Assembly: GCA_001443545.1 (NCBI GenBank)
Contig: LMAD01000002.1
Coordinates: forward strand, 1-64,000
Length of the DNA: 64,000 bases
Source: Acidimicrobiaceae bacterium RAAP-2
Lineage (GTDB): Bacteria > Actinomycetota > Acidimicrobiia > Acidimicrobiales > RAAP-2
Direction of reading: 5' to 3'
The notes under the pieces were generated by a model. It was not told where the DNA came from. It searched no databases and saw only the letters and a list, made by a program, of their open reading frames with translations. Below, one piece after another: positions 43,600 to 52,350 of this stretch. The stretch's first letter is position 1; every line of letters starts with the position of its first letter. A program made the position numbers and the translations under genes.

Positions 43600-44487
43600 A
43601 TGACCGTTCTCCCGATGGGCCACCCGAGCACGGGGTGGCGACGAATCAAGTCGATGGGCTTTCGCTTCTTCACGTGGGGCTCACTGTTGTTCGTGGTGGG
43701 ACCCGCCTTGTGGCTGATCGTTGGCGTGGTGGTGCGCGCCGTACCGAACTGGCGCTGGAGCGTGCTGACGACGCTCTCCCAGGGAACGAGTGGGGGACTC
43801 GAGAACGCGATCATCGGTACCGTGGTGCTGATGTTCGGCGTGCTCGTGATCGCGGGCACGATCGGCGTGTTGACGGGAATCCACCTCTCGGAGTTCGCCG
43901 TCAGTCGTCGCGGCCGACCGAATGGCGGCACGATGCGCGTCGCGGTCGATGTGCTGTCAGGATTCCCGTCCATCGTGCTCGGCTACGTCGGCTACGTCGC
44001 GCTTTGCGTGGGGCTGCACTGGGGTTTCTCGCTCCTGCCCGCCCTGTTGATCTTGTCGATGATGGTCGTGCCCTACATCGCCAAGTCCACTGAGTCAGCG
44101 CTTCGTCAGGTGCCGACCAACTATCGCGAGGGCGCCGAAGCGCTGGGTATGTCAACCGGTTACGCGCTTCGCAAGGTCGTGGTCAAGTCCGCGCTCCCGG
44201 GAATCGTGACCGGGCTGCTGATCGCGATCTCCATCGCCGGTGGCGAGACGGCGCCGCTGCTCTACACCGCCGGTGTCACGAACAACCTGCCGACCTGGTC
44301 GCTCCTCCACCATCCGATCTCGTACCTCACCTACTACGTGTGGACCGACTGGAACCAACCCTCGACCGAGGCGCACATCGTGTCGTTCGACGCGGGTCTC
44401 ATTCTGGTGGTCATGATCCTGGCCCTGCTCGTCGTCTCACGTGTCATCGTGGCGCGCACTCAGCGACACGCCGAAGGCGCCCGCTAG
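43600..44487 (+). CDS. pstA: phosphate ABC transporter permease PstA
   Basis: 295 residues, six helices. Landmarks: GIHLSEFAV, DVLSGFPSIVLGYVGY, the coupling helix QVPTNYREGAEALGMSTGYALRKVV and GGETAPLLYTAGV. It starts 2 nt after pstC. PhoU is not adjacent in this window. Confidence 0.92.
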   Translation: MTVLPMGHPSTGWRRIKSMGFRFFTWGSLLFVVGPALWLIVGVVVRAVPNWRWSVLTTLSQGTSGGLENAIIGTVVLMFGVLVIAGTIGVLTGIHLSEFAVSRRGRPNGGTMRVAVDVLSGFPSIVLGYVGYVALCVGLHWGFSLLPALLILSMMVVPYIAKSTESALRQVPTNYREGAEALGMSTGYALRKVVVKSALPGIVTGLLIAISIAGGETAPLLYTAGVTNNLPTWSLLHHPISYLTYYVWTDWNQPSTEAHIVSFDAGLILVVMILALLVVSRVIVARTQRHAEGAR

Positions 44488-44542
44488 GACGAAGGGCGTC
44501 CAACGGACTACCCTCTGACTTGATTGAGACACGGGGGTGGAC

Positions 44543-45940
44543 ATGACGCGAGAACTGTGGCAGGAGTCGGCGGGCTCGCTCGCTCGAATGATTCGAAGTG
44601 GCGAGACGACGTCGCGCGCGGTCGCCGAATCGCACCTGGCTCGAATTGAAGCGGTGAACGGCGAGATCAATGCGGTGGTCGAGGTGCGCCCCGAGGAGGT
44701 GCTGGCGGCCGCCGACGCCGCCGACGCCGCCGTGGTCGCCGGTCGTGCGCTCGGTCCGCTGCACGGCGTCCCGTTCAGCGTGAAGACGAATATCGACGTG
44801 GTGGGGTACGCCACCACCGAGGGTACGGCGGCGCTGGCCGACCGACTCGCCCCGAGCGACGCGCCAGCCGTCGAGCGTATGCGCGCGGCTGGCGCGGTCG
44901 TGCTGGCGCGAACCAACATGCCAGACCTGGGACTTCGCATAAACACCGAGTCGTCGCTCTACGGTCCCGCGCACAATCCGTGGCGGCGAGGCCGTACCAC
45001 GGGTGGATCGTCGGGCGGTGAAGCAGCGTCGATTGCCTCCGGCATGAGTCCCATCGGACTCGGCAACGACATCGGCGGCTCACTGCGCAATCCGGCCTAC
45101 GCCTGTGGCATCACGTCGATCAAGCCATCGCGCGGACGAGTACCGATGGCCAATGCGACCGACCCCGTGGATCGGCCGATCAACAGTCAACTGATGCTGG
45201 CCGAAGGGGTGCTCGCCCGGCACGTCGCCGACGTGCGACTCGGGTTGTCCGTGGTGATGGGCTCGCACCCCCGAGACCCACAGGCCGTCGACGTCCCACT
45301 CGGTGGTCGCCCGGTCGCCCGTCGCGTCGCTCTGGTCGCCGAACCGACGGGGGGCGCCACGCACCCCGATGTAGCCGAAGGGGTGCGCGCCGCCGGGCGA
45401 GCCCTCGAGGCTGCGGGCTACCAGGTCGACGAAGTTGAGCCGCCGAAGCTCTTTGACGCGTACTTGGCGTGGACGGAGTTGATGATGACCAGCCTCAAGG
45501 TCGCCACACCTTTCATCGTCCCGTTCATCGGTGACGACGGAAGGCGTTTTCTCGAACTCACGACCGTGGAGTTCCCGATGACCGACGAAGCCCTGTACGT
45601 CATGCACCAGACGCGCTTCGCCGTCGAGCGGGCGTGGCGCGAGTTCATGGAGTCGTACCCGTTGATCGTCGGGCCGACCTGGACCCAGCCACCGTTCGAA
45701 CACGGCTTCGACATCGCCGACTTCGATTCGGCGATGGCCGTCTCCGAACTGTTCCGTTTCGTCCTTCCGGCGAACCTGATGGGTCTCCCGGCGGTCTGCG
45801 TGCCGACCGGGGTTGCCAACGGGCTGCCGACCGGCGCCCAGATCATCGGAACGATGTTCCGCGACGATCTCTGCTTGGACGCCGCCGAGGCGGTCGAGCG
45901 AGCGCTCGGCGTCCTGACGCCCATTGATCCGCGCCCGTGA
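44543..45940 (+). CDS. amidase (amidase signature family)
   Basis: 465 residues, Ser-cisSer-Lys amidase. K in FSVKTNIDVVG, cisSer in GGSSGGEAASIASG and the nucleophile Ser in GNDIGGSLRNPA. It cleaves an amide of unknown structure; the LHGVPFSVKTN text and overall length resemble stand-alone amidases more than GatA. ATG 44543 follows GGGGGTGG. The next gene overlaps its stop. Confidence 0.9.
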   Translation: MTRELWQESAGSLARMIRSGETTSRAVAESHLARIEAVNGEINAVVEVRPEEVLAAADAADAAVVAGRALGPLHGVPFSVKTNIDVVGYATTEGTAALADRLAPSDAPAVERMRAAGAVVLARTNMPDLGLRINTESSLYGPAHNPWRRGRTTGGSSGGEAASIASGMSPIGLGNDIGGSLRNPAYACGITSIKPSRGRVPMANATDPVDRPINSQLMLAEGVLARHVADVRLGLSVVMGSHPRDPQAVDVPLGGRPVARRVALVAEPTGGATHPDVAEGVRAAGRALEAAGYQVDEVEPPKLFDAYLAWTELMMTSLKVATPFIVPFIGDDGRRFLELTTVEFPMTDEALYVMHQTRFAVERAWREFMESYPLIVGPTWTQPPFEHGFDIADFDSAMAVSELFRFVLPANLMGLPAVCVPTGVANGLPTGAQIIGTMFRDDLCLDAAEAVERALGVLTPIDPRP

Positions 45941-46386
45941 GCGTTGTCGTACGGGCGATCGAACACGATGAGGTGCCCGCGGCGATTTCCCTGATCGTCG
46001 AGGGTTCACTCGCCCCGGGGGGCGAGCGGCCCGATGACGTCGACGCCTACTGGCGAGCCGTGCTCGCCACGCGCGAGCGCGAGGGTGAGGTGCTCGTTGC
46101 GAGCGACGGAGCCGAAGTGGTCGGCGTCTGCCAGGTGATGATCTTCACCCACTTCCAGCACGCCGGTGGTCGGTGCTGCGAAGTCGAGAGCGTCTACGTT
46201 CGCGCAGACCGACGCGGACGCGGTATCGGTTCGTTGTTGCTCGCCGCGGCCGAGGCCATGGCTCGGGCCGCCGGCTGCTATCGGCTGCAATTGACGAGTC
46301 GCAATCCACGGCTCGTCGCCCACCGCTTCTACCGCTCCCTCGGTTTCGAGCAGAACAGCCAGGGGTTCAAGAAGTCGCTGTCGTGA
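45937..46386 (+). CDS. GNAT family N-acetyltransferase
   Basis: 149 residues. Acetyl-CoA binding motif VRADRRGRGIGSLLLAAAEAMARA and the C-terminal VAHRFYRSLGFEQNSQGF. GTG 45937 overlaps the amidase stop (GTGA), so the two are translationally coupled. Acceptor unknown. Its end overlaps the convergent carbonic anhydrase gene by 20 nt. Confidence 0.88.
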   Translation: MSVVVRAIEHDEVPAAISLIVEGSLAPGGERPDDVDAYWRAVLATREREGEVLVASDGAEVVGVCQVMIFTHFQHAGGRCCEVESVYVRADRRGRGIGSLLLAAAEAMARAAGCYRLQLTSRNPRLVAHRFYRSLGFEQNSQGFKKSLS

Positions 46387-46864
46387 CCTCGCGCAGTGAT
46401 CCGTCGTCGACGTCGAAGACGAATCCGCGAACGTCGGTGTCGTCGACGAACGGGCTCGAACGGAGAGTGGCCACGGTCTCGCGGACGTCGGCGACGACGT
46501 CGCGGTAGGCGCCGAGACGGAAGGGCGGGCGAACACCCGTTTCGGCCTCGATGCGCTCGACGAGCTCATCCTCGACGAAGGACTCGAGGCCGCAGCGGCT
46601 GTGGTGAATCACCATGATGGCGCGCGTTCCCAGCAGACGTTGACTGAGCAGGAGCGAGCGGATGGCGTCGTCGGTGGCGATGCCGCCGGCGTTGCGAATG
46701 AGGTGGGCCTCACCGAGTTCGAGCCCGAGTGCACCGAACAGGTCGAGACGAGAATCCATACACGTCAAGACGGCGAGGTGGCGCTGGGGTTCGGTCGGGA
46801 GCACCCGGTGACCGTGGCGCGCCACGTACTCACGGTTATGGTCGAGTAACTCGTTCATAATCAT
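46367..46864 (-). CDS. beta-class carbonic anhydrase
   Basis: 165 residues; reversible hydration of CO2. Zinc ligands are in LTCMDSRLD and IHHSRCGL (Cys, His, Cys), and RNAGGIATDDAIRSLLLSQ is typical of the small actinobacterial beta-CAs. On the minus strand TACACT ends 6 nt before ATG 46864 with no ribosome site, a leaderless start; ATG 46858 is the alternative. Divergent from the CMD-family gene. Confidence 0.9.
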   Translation of the reverse strand: MIMNELLDHNREYVARHGHRVLPTEPQRHLAVLTCMDSRLDLFGALGLELGEAHLIRNAGGIATDDAIRSLLLSQRLLGTRAIMVIHHSRCGLESFVEDELVERIEAETGVRPPFRLGAYRDVVADVRETVATLRSSPFVDDTDVRGFVFDVDDGSLREVTTATS

Positions 46865-46909
46865 CTGGTCAGTGTAGGCAGAGTCGCTACGCTCGACTCG
46901 GAGGTGCAT

Positions 46910-47263
46910 ATGGAACACAACGACGAGGTGCGGGCCGAACTTCGCCAGCCGGCGCTTGACCTACGCGCGATGATCCCCGACGTGCTCAAGGGTTACTCGG
47001 CCCTCTCGCACGCGGCGATGGCCGAAGGGGAGTTATCGGCGGCGATCAAGGAGCTCCTGGCGTTGATGGTCGCCATCACGCGTCAATGCGATGGGTGCGT
47101 TGTCTCCCACACCCGCGGTGCCGCGCGGGCCGGTGTGACACGCCAGCAAGTCGCCGAGGCGATCGGGGTCGCGATCATGATGAACGGTGGCCCGGGAACG
47201 GTGTGGGGACCCCGGGCCCTGCGGTCCTTCGACGAGGCGGTCGCGGCGCTGCGGGCCGATTAG
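46910..47263 (+). CDS. carboxymuconolactone decarboxylase/AhpD-like protein
   Basis: 117 residues, CMD-family all-helical fold. CDGCVVSHTRGAARAGVTRQQVAEAIGVAIMMNGGPG carries the CxxC-His site of AhpD-like peroxidase/reductase proteins (shown in parts). It probably takes part in thiol-based peroxide defence, but the family is broad. GGAGG lies 5 nt before the ATG. Its end overlaps the convergent P450 gene by 4 nt. Confidence 0.85.
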   Translation: MEHNDEVRAELRQPALDLRAMIPDVLKGYSALSHAAMAEGELSAAIKELLALMVAITRQCDGCVVSHTRGAARAGVTRQQVAEAIGVAIMMNGGPGTVWGPRALRSFDEAVAALRAD

Positions 47264-48522
47264 TCGAGCGAGTACGCCAGATGCTTGATGCCGTTGACGA
47301 AATTTGAGGCGAGGGCGACGGGCGCTGCCGTGGCGTGGATCGACGGGTGAAGCTCGAAGAGACGCCGCCACATCACCGTGATCTCCCGTCGCGCGAGATG
47401 GGCGCCGAGACAGAAGTGCGGCCCCGCCGCACCGAAGCCGAGGTGGGGGTTCGGCGATCGCCCGACGTCGAAGACCTCGGGTGACTCGAAGACGGCTTCG
47501 TCTCGGTTGGCCGAGTTGTAGTACAAGAGAACTTTGTCGCCGGCCCGTAGTTCGACGCCCGAGAGCGTGAAGTCCTTGGCCAGTGTGCGCCGCATCCAGA
47601 TCACCGGTGAGGCCCAGCGCACAATCTCGTCGGTGGCCGTCGCGGCGAGGGACTCGTAGTCGTCGACGAGGCGATCCCGCTGGTCCGGGAACTGGGTGAA
47701 GGCGTGTAGCGCGTGCGCGATCGCGGTGCGGGTGGTCTCGTTGCCCGCCGTGACCAGGAGCACGAAGAACGACGCCAGCTCTTGCTGGGTCAAGCGTTCG
47801 GACTCGATCTCGGCGTTGACCAGAGAACTGGTGATGTCGTCGACGGGGTGTTCGCGGCGGAAGGCACCGAGCTCTTGCATGAGGCCGGTCAACGTCGCGC
47901 CGGCCTCGAGGAAGGCCACGACGGGATCGGTGCCCGCCGGGACGAACTCGGGGTCGCCCGCCGAGAGGATGATGTTCGAGCAGCGCAATACCGTGGGGTA
48001 CTCGCTCGCCGGCACACCCATCATCGTCCCGATGATCTCCAGGGGGAATGGCGCCGCGATATCCGTGACGAAGTCGCCGGTACCGTGACGGCGGGCGTCG
48101 TCGATGACCCGTTCGGCGACCCGCTCGATGGCGTCTTCGATCGCGCGAACGGTTCGTGGGTTGAAGGCGTTGGCCACGATGCGACGGAGTCGGGCGTGCT
48201 GCGGGCTATCCGTTGAGATCATGCCCGAGAAGTACTCGACCATCTCGGGCGGCAGATCGAGCTGGGACACGGCGCCGGGGCCCGATAGAAAGAGCTCGGG
48301 GTGACGCGAGGCCGTGACGATGTCGTGGTGTCGGGTCAGTGCGAAGTATCCCGGGCCCGGTGGAAACTCGATGGCCGTACCCTCGATGACCGGTTCATCG
48401 AAGTGGGCGATTGGTCGAGTGGCTCGCAACGTCGCGAACGCGGCGTCGCGCTCGCTCCACGGCCGACGCCAGAAGTCCATGTCCGAGAGGTTGATGTCGT
48501 TGACCGGAACGTGGGGACTCAT
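47260..48522 (-). CDS. cytochrome P450 (CYP124/125/142-like)
   Basis: 420 residues; haem monooxygenase, soluble. I-helix AGNETTR, ExxR region, and the haem loop FGAAGPHFCLGAHLARREI. SGMISTDSPQHARLRRIVANAF and the length resemble the actinobacterial steroid or methyl-branched-lipid hydroxylases; substrate not assigned. Minus-strand TACCAT ends 6 nt before ATG 48522: leaderless. A ferredoxin partner is not adjacent. Confidence 0.9.
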   Translation of the reverse strand: MSPHVPVNDINLSDMDFWRRPWSERDAAFATLRATRPIAHFDEPVIEGTAIEFPPGPGYFALTRHHDIVTASRHPELFLSGPGAVSQLDLPPEMVEYFSGMISTDSPQHARLRRIVANAFNPRTVRAIEDAIERVAERVIDDARRHGTGDFVTDIAAPFPLEIIGTMMGVPASEYPTVLRCSNIILSAGDPEFVPAGTDPVVAFLEAGATLTGLMQELGAFRREHPVDDITSSLVNAEIESERLTQQELASFFVLLVTAGNETTRTAIAHALHAFTQFPDQRDRLVDDYESLAATATDEIVRWASPVIWMRRTLAKDFTLSGVELRAGDKVLLYYNSANRDEAVFESPEVFDVGRSPNPHLGFGAAGPHFCLGAHLARREITVMWRRLFELHPSIHATAAPVALASNFVNGIKHLAYSLD

Positions 48523-48583
48523 CGCCAAATGGTACCCAGACGCTCGCGGTCACGCCGGCTGCGCCACCCGGCAGACTGGTGAG

Positions 48584-48916
48584 GTGGAAGAACTAACCGA
48601 CCAGGTCCGCCAAAGCCGCCTCAAGGCGCTCAACGCCCTCATCGAACTGATGCGCCCGGCGGTGCAAGCCGACGGCGGGGACCTCGTCTTGGTGCGCGCC
48701 GACGTCGAGAGCGGCGTGGTCGAGGTGCAACTCCAGGGTGCCTGTTCGAGCTGTGCGATCTCGTCGGACACCCTCCAGGGCGGCGTCACGCGAATCTTGA
48801 CCGATCGGTTGGACTGGGTCACCGAGGTCCGCGGCGGCGTGGACGACGTCATAGATCCCGAGGACTCCATGTCGTTGGGCACGGGCGGCTACGTTCCGCG
48901 TTATCGCGCGCTTTAG
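48584..48916 (+). CDS. NifU-like Fe-S cluster carrier (Nfu domain)
   Basis: 110 residues; scaffold or carrier of iron-sulfur clusters. RPAVQADGGDLVLVRAD and GACSSCAISSDTLQGGV with the CxxC are diagnostic; an Asp-rich C terminus follows. GTG 48584 is preceded by CAGACT and 6 nt, again compatible with leaderless translation (weak box). Stands alone. Confidence 0.88.
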   Translation: MEELTDQVRQSRLKALNALIELMRPAVQADGGDLVLVRADVESGVVEVQLQGACSSCAISSDTLQGGVTRILTDRLDWVTEVRGGVDDVIDPEDSMSLGTGGYVPRYRAL

Positions 48917-48974
48917 GTCTGGATTGCGGCTGCGTGCGGCGCTACGCTCGGGCTACGGGTACCAGGGGGTGACC

Positions 48975-49232
48975 ATGGGACTGATGGACAAGGTGAAGGA
49001 ACAGGCGGCGGCGGCGGCGTCGGCGGCCAAGGACGTCGCGCAGAAGGGCCAGGCGAAGGTCGACGAGATGCAGGCACGACGCGGGGCCGACGGTGTCCTG
49101 CGCGAGCTGGGGCTGGTGGTGTACCTCTCGCGAGTGGACCGCCCGCCCGAGAACGCCGAAAGCGATATCGCCGCCCACGTCGAGACGCTGCGCGCGTACG
49201 AAGCCGAGCACGGGCCCCTGCAGCCAGAGTAA
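48975..49232 (+). CDS. hypothetical helical protein
   Basis: 85 residues. An N-terminal amphipathic, Ala/Lys-rich helix (MDKVKEQAAAAASAAKDVAQKG) precedes a conserved-looking end (LRELGLVVYLSRVDRPPENAESDIAAHVETLRAYEAE). AGGGGG lies before the ATG. Similar short proteins are common in actinobacteria; no role is assigned. Confidence 0.65.
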   Translation: MGLMDKVKEQAAAAASAAKDVAQKGQAKVDEMQARRGADGVLRELGLVVYLSRVDRPPENAESDIAAHVETLRAYEAEHGPLQPE

Positions 49233-49268
49233 CGAACGTGGCGTGGGCACGACTCTGGTTCGTCGCAG

Positions 49269-49291
49269 TAATATTTAGTTAGGTGAACTAA
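49269..49291 (+). promoter_or_regulatory. marR promoter with operator
   Basis: A -10-like TAATAT at 49269-49274 is followed directly by the inverted repeat TTAGTT-AGGTG-AACTAA at 49275-49291, which ends on the first base of marR. The loop also carries the AGG of a ribosome site. The position predicts autoregulation by the MarR protein. Confidence 0.65.
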
Positions 49292-49716
49292 TGAATACGA
49301 CGACGAATGAGACCGCGGCTCGACTGCGCCACGCAATTACCCGGATGAATCGACGACTGCGCCAATCGGCGTTGGGAGGGGTGACCCCCGCCCAGGCCTC
49401 GATGCTCGCGGCGGTGAACCGACTGAAACGTCCCTCGCTCGGCGACCTCGCGGCCGCCGAACAGATCCAACCGCCTTCGGTGACGCGGCTGGTGCGCGAC
49501 ATGGAGCGTCTCGGCCTGATCGAGCGAGTCGTCGACGACGCCGATCGCCGTTGCACCCGCGTCACGATGACCGCGCTGGGCCGGCGTGAACTCGCCGAGA
49601 TCCGCCAGCGCAAGGACGAGTTCCTCGATCGAGCCCTGCGAGCTCTCCCCGAGGAAGATCGACGTCGGGCCGACGAACTGACCGCCCTGCTCGAGACCAT
49701 CTTGGAGCAGTCGTGA
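49291..49716 (+). CDS. MarR family transcriptional regulator
   Basis: 141 residues. Winged helix visible: LGDLAAAEQIQPPSVTRLVRDMERLGLIERVVDDADRRCTRVTMT (broken up here), with a helical C-terminal dimer region. It overlaps the MFS gene by 4 nt, the classical arrangement in which the regulator controls an exporter of its own ligand. Confidence 0.9.
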   Translation: MNTTTNETAARLRHAITRMNRRLRQSALGGVTPAQASMLAAVNRLKRPSLGDLAAAEQIQPPSVTRLVRDMERLGLIERVVDDADRRCTRVTMTALGRRELAEIRQRKDEFLDRALRALPEEDRRRADELTALLETILEQS

Positions 49717-50960
49717 GCGCGGTCGCGAAGTTCTCCTCGAAGACCTTCGCCGCCCTGCGCGTGCGCAACTTCCGCCTGTACTTCATCGGCCAGTTGATCT
49801 CGACGTCGGGGACGTGGATGCAGTCCGTAGCCCAGGGGTGGCTCTTGCTGCAACTCACTGGTTCATCGGTGGACCTCGGGTTCGCGGTGGCGTTGCAGTA
49901 CGTCCCGATGCTCGTGCTCGGCTCGTACGGCGGCTTGATAGCCGACCGCCACGAGAAACGGCGAATCCTCTACGCCACGCAGGCGGGGGCCGGCATCCTC
50001 GCTCTCGCCCTCGGGGTCTTGGTGACCACCGGACACGTGACCGTCGCGGCGATCTACGCCATGGCCGCACTGCTCGGGGTCGTGAACCTCTTCGACCTTC
50101 CCGCGCGACAGTCCTTCGTCCAAGAGATGGTCGGTCGCGACCTCATCGCCAACGCGGTGAGTCTCAACAGCGTGTTGATGAACGCCGGGCGTCTCATCGG
50201 CCCGTCGGTCGCCGCGACCGTGATCGTTCTGGTCGGTACGGCCGCGTGTTTCTACACCAACGCCATCTCCTACATCGCGGTCATCGTGGCACTGGCGATG
50301 ATGAACCGCGCGGAGTTCAAACCAATGCAGACCGTCGAACGCGAGAAGGGTCAACTTCGACGGGGACTGCGCTACATCCTCGACACGCCACGGTTGCGCA
50401 ACGTGATCGTGGCCGTCGCGGTGGTCGGCACCTTCGCCTTCAACTTCACGGTCACCCTGCCGGTCTTCGCCCACGTTACCTTCCACCAGCGAAGCGCGAC
50501 CAACTATGGGCTGCTGCTCGGCGCGATGGGTCTGGGCGCGGTGATCGGTGGCCTCGTGATCGCACACCGCTCTCACCCGACACCGCAGCTCCTCGCCGGG
50601 CTCGCGCTCGGCTTCGGGGTGTTCATGACACTGACGGCCTTCGCGCCGTCGATGCGCCTGGCCGAAATGGCACTGGTGCCAACGGGGGCCTTCTCCATCG
50701 CCTTCATGGCCACGGCGAACTCGACGCTTCAGCTGAACTCCAGTCAGTCCATGCGCGGGCGGGTCATGAGCTTGTACGGCGTCGCCTTCATGGGCACGAC
50801 ACCCATCGGCGCTCCGCTCATCGGACTGATCATCGCCCACAGCAATCCGCGACTCGGCCTCTTCGTCGGGGCGGGGTTGACCCTGGTGACGGCCGTCGGA
50901 CTCCTGGTGTCGCTGCGCACCAGCGTCGTTCGAAGACGCCCACTCGAGGCGATGGGTTAG
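49713..50960 (+). CDS. MFS exporter, MFS_3 (EntS-like) type
   Basis: 415 residues, 12 membrane helices. N-terminal FAALRVRNFRLYFIGQLIS, GTWMQSVAQGWLLLQLTGSS, GGLIADRHEKRRIL between helices 2 and 3, and TANSTLQLNSSQSMRGRVMSLY in the second half are typical of the MFS_3 family that includes siderophore/drug exporters. GTG 49713 overlaps marR (GTGA). The substrate is unknown. Its stop overlaps the convergent dehydrogenase gene. Confidence 0.9.
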   Translation: MSAVAKFSSKTFAALRVRNFRLYFIGQLISTSGTWMQSVAQGWLLLQLTGSSVDLGFAVALQYVPMLVLGSYGGLIADRHEKRRILYATQAGAGILALALGVLVTTGHVTVAAIYAMAALLGVVNLFDLPARQSFVQEMVGRDLIANAVSLNSVLMNAGRLIGPSVAATVIVLVGTAACFYTNAISYIAVIVALAMMNRAEFKPMQTVEREKGQLRRGLRYILDTPRLRNVIVAVAVVGTFAFNFTVTLPVFAHVTFHQRSATNYGLLLGAMGLGAVIGGLVIAHRSHPTPQLLAGLALGFGVFMTLTAFAPSMRLAEMALVPTGAFSIAFMATANSTLQLNSSQSMRGRVMSLYGVAFMGTTPIGAPLIGLIIAHSNPRLGLFVGAGLTLVTAVGLLVSLRTSVVRRRPLEAMG

Positions 50961-52180
50961 GGGCGAGGCTCCTTGGGCAGACCGAGCGCGCGTTCGCCGA
51001 TGATGTTGCGCTGGATCTCCGCGGTGCCGCCCCAGATCGTCTCGGATCGCGAGAAGAAGAACGAGGCCTGAAGATCCGAGACCGGGTAGTCCGCTCGCCC
51101 CCGACGTGCGCCACTCGATTCGTCCACCGTGCCTTGGTTACCGGTGAGCACCTGACCTTGCATGCCCATCACGTCGATGGCGAGTTCCATCGTCTCGCGG
51201 TGGGTCTCGGACCAGAACATCTTGTTACAGGCCCCCAACAACGCCGCGTCGTGGGTCCCGTTCAGCGCGTCGGTCAAGGACCGGTAGCCGTTTATCTCCA
51301 TGATCTTCACCTTGGACCACGCGCGAACCAATCGGTCGCGGGTCAGTCGGTCGGTCGGGCGCGGCCGACGGTGCGCCTCGTCGACGATGGTCTCCCACTC
51401 CTTGAGAAACCGTCGATACCCGGTCGTGGACGACGAACCGCGTTCGAAACCGAGCGTGGTCATCGCAACCTTCCACCCGTTGTTGACGCCGCCGACGACG
51501 TTGTCTCGGGGGCAACGGGCGTTCGTGAAGAACACTTCGTTGAACTCGGCGGTGCCGTCCACCTGCGTGATCGGCCGGATGTCGACACCCTCCTGGTCCA
51601 TCGGGACCAGGAGGTAGCTGATGCCCGCGTGCTGGGGCGCGTTAGCGTCCGTGCGGGCGAGCAAGAAGACGTAGTCCGCGTGTTGGGCTTGGGTCGTCCA
51701 GACCTTTTGACCGTTGATGATCCATTCGTCACCGTCGAGGACGGCACTCGTCTTCAGACTCGCCAGGTCCGAGCCGGAATTCGGCTCGGAGAAGCCCTGA
51801 CACCACCCGATGGAACCACGAAGGATGCCGGGGATGAACTCACGCTTCTGCTCCTCGGTGCCCCACTGCAAGATCGTGGGTCCCACGAGCGTGTCCCCGA
51901 AGAAATCGGCGCGCATCGGCGCGCCGGCCTTGGCGAACTCCTCGTTGAGCACGACCTGTTCCAGGAGCGAGAGGCCCTTACCGCCGTATTCGGTCGGCCA
52001 CCCGGCGCAGATCCACCCGCCCTCGAAGAGCTTCTCGGTCCACGTTTCGTTGAACGCGGCCCGTTCGGAGGCGGACTGGGAGAAATCTGGCTCGAACCAG
52101 CCGGTGGGGAGGTTACTCTCGAGCCAATCACGGATTTCGGCGCGAAATGCTTCGGCCTCGGCGGGGTAGGTCAGGTCCAT
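50957..52180 (-). CDS. acyl-CoA dehydrogenase
   Basis: 407 residues. FSEPNSGSDLASLKTSA, INGQKVWTTQAQHADYVF and a C-terminal FFFSRSETIWGGTAEIQRNIIGERALG are standard. A Gly/Arg-rich loop (SSGARRGRAD) precedes the last helices. It resembles the actinobacterial FadE enzymes of steroid or branched-acid breakdown, which often work as heteromers; no partner is next to it. ATG 52180 chosen (MDLTYPAEAEAF is a typical start). Confidence 0.9.
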   Translation of the reverse strand: MDLTYPAEAEAFRAEIRDWLESNLPTGWFEPDFSQSASERAAFNETWTEKLFEGGWICAGWPTEYGGKGLSLLEQVVLNEEFAKAGAPMRADFFGDTLVGPTILQWGTEEQKREFIPGILRGSIGWCQGFSEPNSGSDLASLKTSAVLDGDEWIINGQKVWTTQAQHADYVFLLARTDANAPQHAGISYLLVPMDQEGVDIRPITQVDGTAEFNEVFFTNARCPRDNVVGGVNNGWKVAMTTLGFERGSSSTTGYRRFLKEWETIVDEAHRRPRPTDRLTRDRLVRAWSKVKIMEINGYRSLTDALNGTHDAALLGACNKMFWSETHRETMELAIDVMGMQGQVLTGNQGTVDESSGARRGRADYPVSDLQASFFFSRSETIWGGTAEIQRNIIGERALGLPKEPRP

Positions 52181-52350
52181 ACCGGAAGCGTAGCCACGAC
52201 GCAACGGGGCGCGCACGGGCCATTTGTGCTGATGGTGGAATTGGGCGAGAATTGGACCTCTTCGAGACCGAAAGTTGGCCCGTGCCCCGATCGATTCGTC
52301 AGACCGTCGCCGAGACCAAGGCGTCCTGGGCCCGATCTCGGGCTATCACG

